A DNA stretch of 64,000 bases from Palsa-892 sp035556215 (GCA_035556215.1 DATMFI010000001.1:6772-70771), one strand, 5' to 3'; positions 43,101 through 51,362 are shown, counted from the stretch's first letter. Notes: generated by a model from the sequence alone, not told the origin. Translations and numbers: made by a program.

Positions 43101-43873
43101 CGCAGAAGATGCTCGAGCGCATGGTGAAGGAAAACTGGGTCGAGGCGCGCGCGGCAATCGGTTTCTGGCCGGCCAATGCCGACGGCGACGATGTCGTGCT
43201 GTTCAAGGACGATACGCGCAAGGAAAAGATCGCGACGCTGCATACGCTGCGCCAGCAGATGGCGCGCACGGGCGGCGGGCGAGCCAATCTTGCGCTCGCG
43301 GATTACGTCGCGCCGCTCTCAACCGGCGTGCCGGATTATGTCGGCGCCTTCGTCGTCACCGCCGGCATCGGCGAGGTCGAGAGATCGCAAGCGCTCAAGG
43401 GCCAGAACAATGATTATGATGCGATCCTGATGAAGGCGCTCTCCGATCGTCTCGCGGAGTCGTTTGCCGAGCGGATGCACCAGCGCGTGCGCACCGAGTT
43501 TTGGGGTTATGCGCCGGACGAGAAGCTGACGAACGACGAGCTGATCGAGGAGAAGTATCGCGGCATCCGGCCGGCGCCGGGGTATCCGGCGCAACCGGAT
43601 CACACCGAGAAGGGCATACTGTTCAAGCTTCTCGATGCGCAAAAGCAGATCGGCGTCGAGATCACCGAAAGCTTCGCGATGTGGCCGGGCGCCTCGGTGT
43701 CGGGCTTCTACTATTCGCATCCCGAAAGCGCTTACTTCGGCGTTGGGCGTATCGACCGCGATCAGGTCGAGGACTATGCGAGGCGCAAGGGCATGACGGT
43801 GAAGGAAATCGAGAAGTGGCTCGCGCCTTCGCTCTCGTACAATCCGGCGCGTCTCGCGCGCGAAGTGGCATAG
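40127..43873 (+). CDS. metH: Cobalamin-dependent methionine synthase
   Basis: The 1248-residue protein contains all four MetH modules. The homocysteine domain has the zinc Cys residues GLNCALG and VGGCCGTTP (about 250 and 320). The pterin (CH3-THF) domain has ERTNVTGSAKF. The cobalamin domain has the DVHDIGKNIVGVVLQ His ligand loop (about 770). The C-terminal AdoMet activation domain includes WGYAPDEKLTNDELIEEKY. Length is close to E. coli MetH. The start overlaps the metF stop by one base; an in-frame extension upstream is a shadow inside metF. It regenerates methionine and THF. Confidence 0.98.
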   Translation: MSDLPKVDGAEVKRALNEAARERILVLDGAMGTMIQALGFDETAFRGARFDAWNREVKGNNDLLNITQPAAIREIHHKYFKAGADIVETNTFSSTRIAQADYGMEEIAYELNVMGAKLAREAAELAQKEDGKRRFVAGALGPTNRTASISPDVSNPGFRAVTFDQLVEAYYEQARGLADGGAEIMLVETIFDTLNAKAAIFAIEKLYAERGIRLPVMISGTITDLSGRTLSGQTPAAFWNSVSHAEPFSIGLNCALGAKEMRAHIAELGRVADTLVCAYPNAGLPNEFGRYDESPEFMAGLLEEFASSGLVNIVGGCCGTTPEHIQAIAEIVKDKAPRTVPEVPQRLRLSGLEPFELTPEIPFVNVGERTNVTGSAKFRKLIKENDLTAALAIARDQVENGAQVIDVNMDEGLLDSEKAMVNFLNLIASEPDIAKVPIMIDSSKWSIIEAGLKCVQGKSIVNSISMKEGEEVFRHHARLVRAYGAAVVVMAFDEQGQADTFERKTQICARAYKILTEEVGFPPEDIIFDPNIFAVATGIEEHSNYGVTFIEAARWIRENLPHVHISGGVSNLSFSFRGNEAVREAMHAVFLYHAIKAGMDMGIVNAGQLAVYDDLKPELREACEDVVLNRRPDATERLLSLAEQYKGGGKEKKEADLSWREGTVEERISHALVNGITQFIEQDTEEARQKAERPLHVIEGPLMAGMNIVGDLFGSGKMFLPQVVKSARVMKQAVAYLLPFMEKEKEEKGYADEPPPGKILLATVKGDVHDIGKNIVGVVLQCNNYQVIDLGVMVPVQKILETARKEKVDIIGLSGLITPSLDEMCNVAAEMEREGFDLPLLIGGATTSRVHTAVKVAPNYVRGQAVYVTDASRAVGVVSTLLNPEQRKQYMSETRAEYEKLADAHARAEDNKARAPIAQARENGLKLDFSNYTPPKPKFLGTRYFKKYDLAELTRTIDWTPFFQSWELKGAFPRILEDEKYGAAARGLYEDAQKMLERMVKENWVEARAAIGFWPANADGDDVVLFKDDTRKEKIATLHTLRQQMARTGGGRANLALADYVAPLSTGVPDYVGAFVVTAGIGEVERSQALKGQNNDYDAILMKALSDRLAESFAERMHQRVRTEFWGYAPDEKLTNDELIEEKYRGIRPAPGYPAQPDHTEKGILFKLLDAQKQIGVEITESFAMWPGASVSGFYYSHPESAYFGVGRIDRDQVEDYARRKGMTVKEIEKWLAPSLSYNPARLAREVA

Positions 43874-43883
43874 TCCGTTGTCG

Positions 43884-43900
43884 ATTAGATGAATTCTAAT
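43884..43900 (+). promoter_or_regulatory. Irr-like iron-control element upstream of the cupredoxin-FTR1 genes
   Basis: ATTAGATGAATTCTAAT matches the Irr iron-control element TTTAGAAnnnTTCTAAA at 11 of 14 fixed positions, including the complete right-half core TTCTAA. It is also a near palindrome (TTAGA..TCTAA). It lies about 103 bases before the cupredoxin start, in a spot suited to iron-responsive control of the iron uptake genes that follow. Confidence 0.62.
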
Positions 43901-44002
43901 CTTCAATCGCGAACATTTGTCTTTCGAATTTTCTGCTATTTATCCGATAACGGCATGACACCGAGTGGTGTATGCCGCTGCGGATAGATTGGGACTCATG
44001 AC

Positions 44003-44344
44003 ATGAAAACGAAACTGTTTCTCTCAGCGATCGCTTTTGCCGCCATCTTCGGGGCAATTCTCGCGCAGCCGGCGGCGGCGCAGGACGCGACGATCAACAT
44101 TGTGGTCAAGAACAAGAAGTTTGATCCGTCGACCATCAACGTTCCGGCGGACAAGCTTTTCAAGCTGGTGGTGAAGAACGCGGACGCAGTCGCGATGGAG
44201 ATCGAGAGCCGCAACCCGCGTTTCGAGAAGATCATCGCACCCGGCGCTACGGCGACGATCAATATGAAGCCGCTCAAGGCGGGCACCTATTCCTTCTACG
44301 ACGACTTCAACAAGTCGAATAAAGGCGAAATCGTCGCGAAGTAG
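44003..44344 (+). CDS. Periplasmic cupredoxin-like protein of iron uptake (EfeO/FtrB type)
   Basis: The 113-residue precursor has a signal peptide (LFLSAIAFAAIFGAILAQPAAAQ) and one cupredoxin-like beta domain: INIVVKNKKFDPSTINVPAD, LFKLVVKNADAVAMEIESR, and GTYSFYDDFNKSNKGEIVAK. It has no Cys and no His, so a type-1 copper site is impossible. This is the form seen in EfeO N-terminal domains and FtrB-type proteins paired with FTR1. It lies 15 bases upstream of the FTR1 gene. Confidence 0.88.
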   Translation: MKTKLFLSAIAFAAIFGAILAQPAAAQDATINIVVKNKKFDPSTINVPADKLFKLVVKNADAVAMEIESRNPRFEKIIAPGATATINMKPLKAGTYSFYDDFNKSNKGEIVAK

Positions 44345-44359
44345 CTGATCGAGCGTAAC

Positions 44360-45187
44360 ATGCTTGCCGCTCTTATCGTCGTCTTTCGCGAAGTCATCGA
44401 GGCCGGAATCATTGTCGGCATCGTGATGGCGGCGACTGCATCGGTGCCGGGGCGCGGACGGTGGATCGCCGGAGGCATCTTCGCCGGTTTTATCGGCGCG
44501 TGCCTCGTGGCGCTTTTCATACAAGGCATTACCGAAGCTTTTGCCGGCATGGGGCAGGAGCTTTTCAACGCCGCCGTTCTCGGTACCGCCGTGGTGATGC
44601 TGACCTGGCACAATGTGTGGATGTCCTCCCACGGCCGCGAGCTTGCCACGGAAGCAAGATCGCTCGGGCAATCGGTGGCAAGCGGCTCGCGAACGCTGCT
44701 CGCTCTTTCGATCGTATGCGGAGTAGCGGTGCTACGCGAGGGCTCGGAGGTGGTGCTGTTCCTGTACGGCATCCTCGCCTCCGGCGGCGATTCATTTGCG
44801 AGCGTGTTCGGCGGCGGAATCGCCGGCCTTCTGCTCGGCGCGGCTATAAGTGCGCTTACCTATCTGGGCCTGTTGCGAATTCCCGGCCGCTATCTGTTCG
44901 CTGCAACGAGCGGAATGATCGCGCTGCTGGCTGCGGGTCTTGCCTCGCAAACGGTTGCCTTCCTGCAGCAGGCCGATGTGCTCACAGCGTTGAGCAACGC
45001 GTTGTGGGACTCGTCGTGGCTGTTGTCCGATTCCGGAATGTTAGGCCGGGTGCTGCACACGCTCATTGGCTACAATGATCATCCCAGCGGAATGCAGGTC
45101 ATCGTTTATCTTGCGGTGCTTGCGCTCACATTTGTGCTGATGAAAGCCGTGGCGCCCGCGCGGGTGCTCGCGAGTTCATCAAGATAA
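44360..45187 (+). CDS. FTR1-family high-affinity iron permease (EfeU/FtrC-like)
   Basis: The 275-residue, seven-helix membrane protein has both iron-coordinating REXXE motifs, REVIE (residues 10-14) and REGSE (126-130). Such permeases move ferric or ferrous iron and need an oxidase or cupredoxin partner; the preceding gene fills that place. No EfeB peroxidase or FtrD ferredoxin is seen nearby, so the system here is a minimal two-gene version. Its start is 15 bases after the cupredoxin stop. Confidence 0.93.
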   Translation: MLAALIVVFREVIEAGIIVGIVMAATASVPGRGRWIAGGIFAGFIGACLVALFIQGITEAFAGMGQELFNAAVLGTAVVMLTWHNVWMSSHGRELATEARSLGQSVASGSRTLLALSIVCGVAVLREGSEVVLFLYGILASGGDSFASVFGGGIAGLLLGAAISALTYLGLLRIPGRYLFAATSGMIALLAAGLASQTVAFLQQADVLTALSNALWDSSWLLSDSGMLGRVLHTLIGYNDHPSGMQVIVYLAVLALTFVLMKAVAPARVLASSSR

Positions 45188-45213
45188 AGGCCGCTCGCGA
45201 GAGCGGCCTTTAT
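45184..45213. terminator. Bidirectional terminator after FTR1
   Basis: ATAAAGGCCGCTC (45184-45196) and GAGCGGCCTTTAT (45201-45213) form a 13-bp perfect stem with a four-base loop. It starts inside the FTR1 stop codon and also serves the convergent MBL gene. Confidence 0.85.
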
Positions 45214-45240
45214 TGAGCCTGCGGAAAATCAAACCGATTT

Positions 45241-46233
45241 TCAGATTACCGGATTCCACGGCATCGGCACGAGGCGATAGCCGTCGCCGGCTTTCTCGAG
45301 ATGGCCAAGGCCGGGGAAGGGGTAGTGGAAGCCCTGCACGGGCAGCTTCTCCGCGACGATCATGTCGTAGGTCTTGCGGCGCGTGGCCTCCGCCAAGTCG
45401 CCATCCTGGTCGTAGCCGGCGTGCCAGCCGGGATTGCTGACGAACAGGAATGGCACGTTCGTGACATCCGACTGGATGAACACCTTGCCGTTGCCGGAGG
45501 CGAGCACATACGAAGTGTGGCCCGGCGTATGGCCCGGCGTGCCGATCGCGGTGAGGCCGGGGATCACTTCCTTGTTCCATTCGTAAGGCGTGACCTTGCG
45601 ATTGAGAGCATCGAAGATCGCGCGGTTCGATTTGAACAGACCCTGCATGCGGCCTTCGGGCGCGCGGCTCATTTCGCCGTCGTCGGTCCAGTATTTCCAT
45701 TCGACGGCCGGCACCATGACTTCGGCGTTCGGATAGGCGAGCTTCTTCTCCGCGTTCAGCAAGCCGTTCACGTGGTCGCCGTGGAAATGCGAGATGATGA
45801 CGATATCGATGTTCGCGGGATCGATGCCGGCAGCTTTCAGGTTGGCGGTAACTTGCCCGGTCGTTGCGTTCGGCTTCTTCGCAGCTTCCTCGCCGTAGCC
45901 GGTGTCGATCAGCACCAGCTTCGAGCCGGTGTTGATGACGATCGGCGTGAAGGGAACGGTGATCTTCGCCGGATCGAGGTGATGCTTCGCAAGCTCGGCC
46001 GCGACCTGGTCCTTGCTCGCGTTGACGACGAATTTGTCCGGCAGCGGAAAAGTGCCCGCGCCGTCGGTGACGACGGTGACTTCATAGTCGCCGACCTTGT
46101 AGCGATACCAGCCCGGATTCTGTTTGCCCTGCAAAGGCAGCGCGGCGCGTGCAGGCTTGGCGCCCGGCAGCATGGCGGCGGTGGCGCCGGCGGCTGCGCC
46201 GGCCAGCATCATGCGACGGTTGATCCCGGTCAT
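45241..46233 (-). CDS. Secreted MBL-fold metallo-hydrolase (Tat-type signal)
   Basis: The 330-residue precursor has NRRMMLAGAAAG near the N-terminus, a twin-arginine-type signal cleaved after AKPARA. The metallo-beta-lactamase fold has SHFHGDHVNG (HxHxDH, residues about 144-149) and further metal ligands in GTPGHTPGHT and the last-domain GFHYPFPGLGH. The family includes lactonases, alkylsulfatase-like and other periplasmic hydrolases; the substrate is unknown. ATG 46233 was used. Confidence 0.9.
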   Translation of the reverse strand: MTGINRRMMLAGAAAGATAAMLPGAKPARAALPLQGKQNPGWYRYKVGDYEVTVVTDGAGTFPLPDKFVVNASKDQVAAELAKHHLDPAKITVPFTPIVINTGSKLVLIDTGYGEEAAKKPNATTGQVTANLKAAGIDPANIDIVIISHFHGDHVNGLLNAEKKLAYPNAEVMVPAVEWKYWTDDGEMSRAPEGRMQGLFKSNRAIFDALNRKVTPYEWNKEVIPGLTAIGTPGHTPGHTSYVLASGNGKVFIQSDVTNVPFLFVSNPGWHAGYDQDGDLAEATRRKTYDMIVAEKLPVQGFHYPFPGLGHLEKAGDGYRLVPMPWNPVI

Positions 46234-46464
46234 TGTCGTTCTCCCGAAATGGCGTTGATGATTGGCGTAAAGTGGGTTTCAGAAACCTGAGACGATCATA
46301 GCCGCGCGCCGCATTTTTCGACAGGGGGCGGCGCTTGCCGGACGGCGCGGAAGCTGAAGCCGTTACCGTCATCTCGAAATCCTGCCGTTCAAATCTGCGT
46401 GTGGAACCGGCACAAGCCTAAAACGTTTCTTCCCTGGACTGGTAGGAATGAGAAGGATGTATTG

Positions 46465-47082
46465 ATGAAACTGAACAAGCCACTGCTTGCCGCCGCGGTG
46501 TTCGGCGCGTCATTGCTGCTCGTTGCCGTGCCGTCGGCTTCGGATGCTGCGCCACAGCACAAGTCTTCCGGCTCGCACGCCAGAGGCGGCGGGTCGCGAG
46601 CGCATTCAGCGCCGCGTGCACACCGCTCGGCTCCGCGCGCTCACCGTGCGCCGCGCGCTCATCAGCGAGTACGGCATCACCGAGCGAATACGCAGCGCGG
46701 CCATCGCGCACATGATCGCGGCAGCGTGACCCGCAACCGGGCTCGCCAGGGTAATCGTCAGATCGAGCGCCGTAACTGGCGCAACCACCAGACCAAAGCG
46801 CGCGAGCGGCAGCACCGCCGGGCGCACTTCAACGATCGTCAGCGCACGCGGATCCGGAGCTATTATCGCGGACACCGCCACCACTTCCATCGTGTCGCGC
46901 GGGTAAGCTGGCCGATCGTCATCGGAAGTTTCGTGCCGCGTGACTACACCGTTTATGACATCCCCAGCGATTTCTACGGCTACGTGCCGGGCTATGAAGG
47001 CTATAAGTATGTCGTGGTCGGCGACCAGCTCATCATCATCGATCCCGACACCTGGGAGATCGTAGCGATTATCCCCCTGTAA
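46465..47082 (+). CDS. Secreted His/Arg-rich DUF1236 protein
   Basis: The 205-residue protein has a signal peptide (LLAAAVFGASLLLVAVPSASDA), a very basic His/Arg/Ala-rich middle (residues about 32-150, many AHR/RAH repeats), and a C-terminal DUF1236 domain: VPRDYTVYDIPSDFYGYVPG then EGYKYVVVGDQLIIIDPDTW. DUF1236 proteins are periplasmic and largely limited to Rhizobiales. The His-rich part could bind metal; that is inference. ATG 46465 (not the upstream in-frame ATG) starts the signal peptide. Confidence 0.82.
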   Translation: MKLNKPLLAAAVFGASLLLVAVPSASDAAPQHKSSGSHARGGGSRAHSAPRAHRSAPRAHRAPRAHQRVRHHRANTQRGHRAHDRGSVTRNRARQGNRQIERRNWRNHQTKARERQHRRAHFNDRQRTRIRSYYRGHRHHFHRVARVSWPIVIGSFVPRDYTVYDIPSDFYGYVPGYEGYKYVVVGDQLIIIDPDTWEIVAIIPL

Positions 47083-47098
47083 CAAGCCAGTGAACGAA

Positions 47099-47128
47099 GG
47101 AGAGGGCGGCACTTGCCGCCTTTTCTCC
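47099..47128 (+). terminator. Terminator after the DUF1236 gene
   Basis: GGCGGC (47105-47110), ACTT loop, GCCGCC (47115-47120), then TTTT. Flanking GGAGA/TCTCC can extend the stem. Confidence 0.75.
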
Positions 47129-47228
47129 TGTTGGTGCGGCATCGGCGGCGTTTTGTTTCCGGCGGGTTGGTGGCATGATTGTTCGCGCCTGATCCTGCCT
47201 TCCGCCCTCACACCACGGCGAAACAAGA

Positions 47229-49487
47229 ATGGATTCCGTACCGGCGAAGCGTCACACCGCCAAGGCGGCAGGGGTTGCCGCGCCCAACGGACTGCTGCTC
47301 GCCGCTTTCATTGCGGCGATTTTTGTCAGCGCGTCACTTCTGTTCGCCGTGCAACCGCTGTTTACCAAGCTCGTGCTGCCGCGCTTCGGCGGCTCGCCTT
47401 CGGTCTGGTCGGTGGCGATGGTGTTTTTCCAGGCGGTGCTGCTCGCGGGCTATGCTTATGCGCATTTGCTGACGCGTTATCTTCCGCTGCGCTACGCGAT
47501 CGCCGTTCATCTCGCGGTGATGCTGGCCGCGGTGGCCGCGCTGCCGCTGTCGATTGCCGAAGGCTGGGGCAGGCCGCCGGCACACGGCGAGGCGTTTTAT
47601 CTCATCGGCTTGTTCTCGGTTTCGGTGGGCCTGCCGTTCTTCGCGCTCGCGGCGAACTCGCCGCTTCTGCAGGCATGGTTCGCGCGCTCGCATCATCCGG
47701 CGGCGAGCGATCCTTATTTTTTATATGCGGCGAGCAACGTCGGAAGTTTCCTCGCGCTGCTCGGCTATCCGTTGCTGGCCGAGCCGTTCACGCAGCTATA
47801 CGAGCAACGGCTTTACTGGTCCGGCGGCTTTTATGTGCTGATCGGCCTGATCACGATTTGCGGCGCGCTGGTATGGAGCAACGGGCAGCCGCAGGCCGCT
47901 GCTGGCAAACAGCGTGACGACAGCACGCCGCCAACGATACGCGATGCGCTGACATGGACAGCACTCGCCGCGGTGCCGTCGGCTTTCCTGATCGCGGTGA
48001 CGTCGCACATTTCAACCGATGTCGGCTCCACGCCGCTGCTGTGGGTCATTCCGCTTGCTCTTTATCTGGCGACCTATGTGATCGTCTTCCAGCGGCGCCC
48101 GCTTATTCCGCATCGGCTTGCGCTGGCTGCGCAGCCGGTCGTGATCGCGCTTCTGACCGGCGTTTATCTCAAGGGGCAGACGGATTCGATCTTCACGACG
48201 ATCGCGATCAATATCGTGGCCTTCGCCATCACCGCGCTTGTTTGCCACGGCGAGCTCGCGCGGCGCCGCCCGGCGGCGCGTTACCTGACTGCGTTTTATC
48301 TCTGGATGTCGTTCGGCGGCATGGCCGGGGGCATCTTCGCGGGGCTGCTTGCGCCTTACATCTTTAACTGGATCGCCGAATATCCGCTCCTGATCGTGGC
48401 AGGGCTATTGTGCCGGCCCGGCCTTTTCGACGGCGACACCGCGCGCGGCCGCCTGATCTGGTTCATTGCGGCCACGCTGTTCGCCATCGCGATAACAAGC
48501 TATTTGCGCTCGGATAATGCGCCGGACTCGACGGCGCTGCTCGCCATTTTCGCCACGATCATGCTTGTCGCGGTCATTTTGCTGCGCGACCCGCTGAAGT
48601 TTGCCGCGGTCATCGGCTTTGCGTTGCTGTGTTCGGTCATGATGGAATCCGGAGCAGGGCAGACGGTCCGTAATTTCTTCGGCGTTCACAAGATCTATCA
48701 ATCGGCGAGCGGCTATTATCGTGTTCTGTTGCACGGCACGACGATTCATGGCGCGGAGGCCATCAGCGAGACGGTGCAAATGCCGGGCGCAAGGCCGGTG
48801 CCGCTGACCTACTATCACGCCAATTCCGGCATGGCGAAAACGATCGAGGCGGCGCGTCAGAAAAAGACCGGGCCGCTTAACATGGCCGTGGTCGGCCTCG
48901 GCACCGGGACGCTTGCCTGTTACGCGCGGCCGAATGACCGGCTGACATTTTATGAGATCGACCAGAGCATCATCGATGTCGCAACCAATCCGAAGTTTTT
49001 CTCGTTTCAACCGATTTGCGCGCCGCAGGCCAGGATCGTGCTGGGCGATGCGCGGCTGACGATCGGCGATGCGCCGGATGGCGGCTACGACATCATCATC
49101 GTCGATGCCTTTTCCTCCGACGCGATCCCGATTCATCTGCTGACGCAGGAGGCGATGGCGGCCTATCTCGCGAAGCTCGCGCCGCGCGGCATGATCGTGC
49201 TGCATATCTCGAACCGCTATCTCGAATTGGCCTCGATTGTCGCGGGCATCGCGGACGCCAACGGCTTGCGCACGCGCATCAATTCGCAGCTCGACGAGAA
49301 GGAAGACAATTCGCGCTATCTCTACACTTCGACCGTGACGGCAAGCGCGCGCGACGAAGAAGATTTCGGGGCGCTACAGGAGCCCGATAGCGGATGGGAA
49401 CCGCTCGAGCCGGATCCGGATCAGCGGGTGTGGACCGACGATTATTCCAATGTCGTCGGCGCGATGATCCGGCACTCGCGGGAGTAG
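47229..49487 (+). CDS. Membrane-fused spermidine synthase-like protein
   Basis: The 752-residue protein has about a dozen N-terminal membrane segments (residues 20-480, MFS-like). A cytosolic spermidine-synthase-type Rossmann domain follows: VVGLGTGTLACYARPNDRLT, FYEIDQSIIDVA, and YDIIIVDAFSSDAIPIHLLT. In SpeE-type enzymes such residues bind decarboxylated SAM, but membrane-fused homologues of this class have no proven polyamine activity. The ATG at 47229 follows GGCGAAACAAGA. It is convergent with the GntR regulator (6-base gap). Confidence 0.88.
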   Translation: MDSVPAKRHTAKAAGVAAPNGLLLAAFIAAIFVSASLLFAVQPLFTKLVLPRFGGSPSVWSVAMVFFQAVLLAGYAYAHLLTRYLPLRYAIAVHLAVMLAAVAALPLSIAEGWGRPPAHGEAFYLIGLFSVSVGLPFFALAANSPLLQAWFARSHHPAASDPYFLYAASNVGSFLALLGYPLLAEPFTQLYEQRLYWSGGFYVLIGLITICGALVWSNGQPQAAAGKQRDDSTPPTIRDALTWTALAAVPSAFLIAVTSHISTDVGSTPLLWVIPLALYLATYVIVFQRRPLIPHRLALAAQPVVIALLTGVYLKGQTDSIFTTIAINIVAFAITALVCHGELARRRPAARYLTAFYLWMSFGGMAGGIFAGLLAPYIFNWIAEYPLLIVAGLLCRPGLFDGDTARGRLIWFIAATLFAIAITSYLRSDNAPDSTALLAIFATIMLVAVILLRDPLKFAAVIGFALLCSVMMESGAGQTVRNFFGVHKIYQSASGYYRVLLHGTTIHGAEAISETVQMPGARPVPLTYYHANSGMAKTIEAARQKKTGPLNMAVVGLGTGTLACYARPNDRLTFYEIDQSIIDVATNPKFFSFQPICAPQARIVLGDARLTIGDAPDGGYDIIIVDAFSSDAIPIHLLTQEAMAAYLAKLAPRGMIVLHISNRYLELASIVAGIADANGLRTRINSQLDEKEDNSRYLYTSTVTASARDEEDFGALQEPDSGWEPLEPDPDQRVWTDDYSNVVGAMIRHSRE

Positions 49488-49493
49488 CGGGCC

Positions 49494-50207
49494 CTAAGCG
49501 TTCGGCGTCGAGAATTTCTGAAGCAGCGGAATCATGATCTCGCTGGCGCGGCGCCTGTGCGCGCCGGCTGTTTTTGCCGCGGCCGCGGGATCGCCCTTGC
49601 GGATCGCTTCGATGATGGCACGGTGCTCCGGCGCGGATTTTACCGGCAATGGCCGCAGCCGCAGCGTGAGCAAACGGGCGCGATGCGTCTGGTCGCGAAT
49701 GGTCGAGGCCATGCGGGAGAGGCGGCCATTGCCGCATTCGCCGGTCAGGATTTCATGAAAGCGGTCGTCGGCGGCAGCCCATTTATCGAGGTCGTTTTTC
49801 TTGATCGCGCTCTCCATCGCTTTCGTTTCGGTCTCGAGACGCGCGATGATCCTGTTCACATCAGGAGAAGAAGAGCGCGCCGCGAGAACTTCGGCGGCCA
49901 TGCTCTCGAGCGCGATCGTCAGCTCGTAGGTTTCGCGAATGTCGCGATGAGATATCGCGCGCACGAGGATGCCGCGGCGCGGAAGAACTTCAACCAGCCC
50001 TTCCTCCTGCAGGCGGATCGCGGCCTCGTGGACCGGCGTGCGGCTCATGCCGAGTTGATTTGCGACTTCATTTTCGGCGGCGAAGTGACCGGGCGGATAG
50101 ATATTTTCGCGGATCGCCGACTTCAACGCGGCATAGGCGTTTTCGACCCGCGAACCGGAATGGGCGGGGCGTGCATTCTTGCGTTTTCTCAAAACTGCGG
50201 ACGGCAC
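49494..50207 (-). CDS. GntR-family regulator (FCD/FadR subfamily)
   Basis: The 237-residue protein has an N-terminal winged helix (NAYAALKSAIRENIYPPGHF, NEVANQLGMSRTPVHEAAIR, LPRRGILVRAI) and a C-terminal all-helical FCD ligand-binding domain. FCD conserved residues are seen in DRFHEILTGECGN and PVKSAPEHRAIIEAIRKGD (metal-binding His and Asp). It is divergent from the ABC transporter and dehydrogenase genes and separated by tandem operators, so it is their likely local regulator. The effector is probably the transported acid or a derivative. Confidence 0.88.
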   Translation of the reverse strand: MPSAVLRKRKNARPAHSGSRVENAYAALKSAIRENIYPPGHFAAENEVANQLGMSRTPVHEAAIRLQEEGLVEVLPRRGILVRAISHRDIRETYELTIALESMAAEVLAARSSSPDVNRIIARLETETKAMESAIKKNDLDKWAAADDRFHEILTGECGNGRLSRMASTIRDQTHRARLLTLRLRPLPVKSAPEHRAIIEAIRKGDPAAAAKTAGAHRRRASEIMIPLLQKFSTPNA

Positions 50208-50249
50208 AGGTTCGCTCTGGCTCTTTCATGAGCCGCATGTCTTTCCCGG

Positions 50250-50279
50250 TTGACAGGCGGCGGATTGAGTGACGATACT
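50250..50279 (+). promoter_or_regulatory. Promoter of the ABC-transporter/dehydrogenase operon
   Basis: TTGACA (50250-50255) and GATACT (50274-50279) with an 18-base spacer. The tandem GntR-type operators begin at the end of the -10 box, so binding would block transcription. Confidence 0.65.
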
Positions 50280-50301
50280 TGCGTGCAAGCTTGCATGCAA
50301 G
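50278..50301. promoter_or_regulatory. Tandem 12-bp GntR-type operators
   Basis: Two adjacent 12-bp units, CTTGCGTGCAAG and CTTGCATGCAAG (50278-50289, 50290-50301). The second is a perfect palindrome; the first differs by one base. Such TTGCATGCAA-like sites are typical for FCD-type GntR proteins. They overlap the end of the -10 box of the operon and lie 71 bases before the divergent gntR start. Confidence 0.72.
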
Positions 50302-50357
50302 ATTTCATAAAAAGCCGGCGCGGATCAACCGCGCACCGAAATCAGGGAGCAAAACCG

Positions 50358-51362
50358 ATGTTCAATACGCGAATTTTTCTGATCGCCTGTACGCTCGCGG
50401 CCATGCTTTCGCCCGCCGCGGCGGAAACCAATCACATTCGTGCTTCCAAGCAATATGGCCTGAGCTATCTGCCGCTGATGATCATGGAAGATCAGAAGCT
50501 CGTCGAGAAACACGCGGCGGCAGCCGGCCTCACCGATATGAAAGTTTCCTGGGTTACGCTCGGCGGCCCGAGCGCGATGAACGATGCGCTGCTTTCAGGC
50601 GGCATTGATTTCGGGGCAGGCGGCGTGCCCAGCCTTTCGACGTTGTGGGCGAAGACGCGCAATACGCCGCTCGCCATTCACGGCGTTGCGGCGCTCAACG
50701 ACATGCCGGTCGATCTCGTTTCGTCCAATCCGAACGTGAAAAAGCTTTCGGATCTGTCGGAAAAGGACAAGATCGCCGTCACCTCGGTGAAAATCTCGAC
50801 GCAGGCGCTTCTGTTGCAGATCGCCTGCGCCAAGGAATTCGGCGAAGCGAATTACGAGAAATACGACTCGCTCACCGTGTCGATGCCGCATCCCGAGGCG
50901 ATGACGGCCCTGATGTCCGGCAGCGCCGGCATCAATGCGCATTTCTCGTCGCCGCCGTTCCAGTACACCGAGCGTACCGACCCGAAGATTCATACGGTGC
51001 TGAATAACTACGAGATTCTCGGCGGGCCGGCGACGTTCAACGTCGTGTGGGCGACGAGCAAGTTCCGCAACGAGAATCCGAAAGCCTACAAGGCGTTCTT
51101 CGACGCGCTAAAGGAGTCGATGGACATCATCAACAAGGACAAGAAGAAAGCGGCCGAGGACTACAAGCGCATCACCAAGACCAAGGAGACGGTCGAGTTC
51201 CTGCTGCAAATTCTGAACGATCCGCTGGTGAAGAACACCGTCGAGCCGCACAAGACGCTGCCGATCGCGCAATTCCTCGCCAAGGTGAAGCGCATCCCGG
51301 CCGCGCCTGAAAAGTGGCAGGACATGTGGTTCCCCGAACTGCACGGCATGAACGGCAGCTGA
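50358..51362 (+). CDS. ABC transporter substrate-binding protein (NMT1/SsuA type)
   Basis: The 334-residue precursor has a signal peptide (FLIACTLAAMLSPAAAETN) and the NMT1/SsuA-like fold: SKQYGLSYLPLMIMEDQKLV and GGIDFGAGGVPSLSTLW. Its relatives bind taurine, sulphonates, nitrate, pyrimidine precursors or aromatic acids. The dehydrogenase at the operon end points to an organic acid, not sulphonate; that is inference. GGGAGCAAAACCG precedes the ATG. Confidence 0.9.
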   Translation: MFNTRIFLIACTLAAMLSPAAAETNHIRASKQYGLSYLPLMIMEDQKLVEKHAAAAGLTDMKVSWVTLGGPSAMNDALLSGGIDFGAGGVPSLSTLWAKTRNTPLAIHGVAALNDMPVDLVSSNPNVKKLSDLSEKDKIAVTSVKISTQALLLQIACAKEFGEANYEKYDSLTVSMPHPEAMTALMSGSAGINAHFSSPPFQYTERTDPKIHTVLNNYEILGGPATFNVVWATSKFRNENPKAYKAFFDALKESMDIINKDKKKAAEDYKRITKTKETVEFLLQILNDPLVKNTVEPHKTLPIAQFLAKVKRIPAAPEKWQDMWFPELHGMNGS

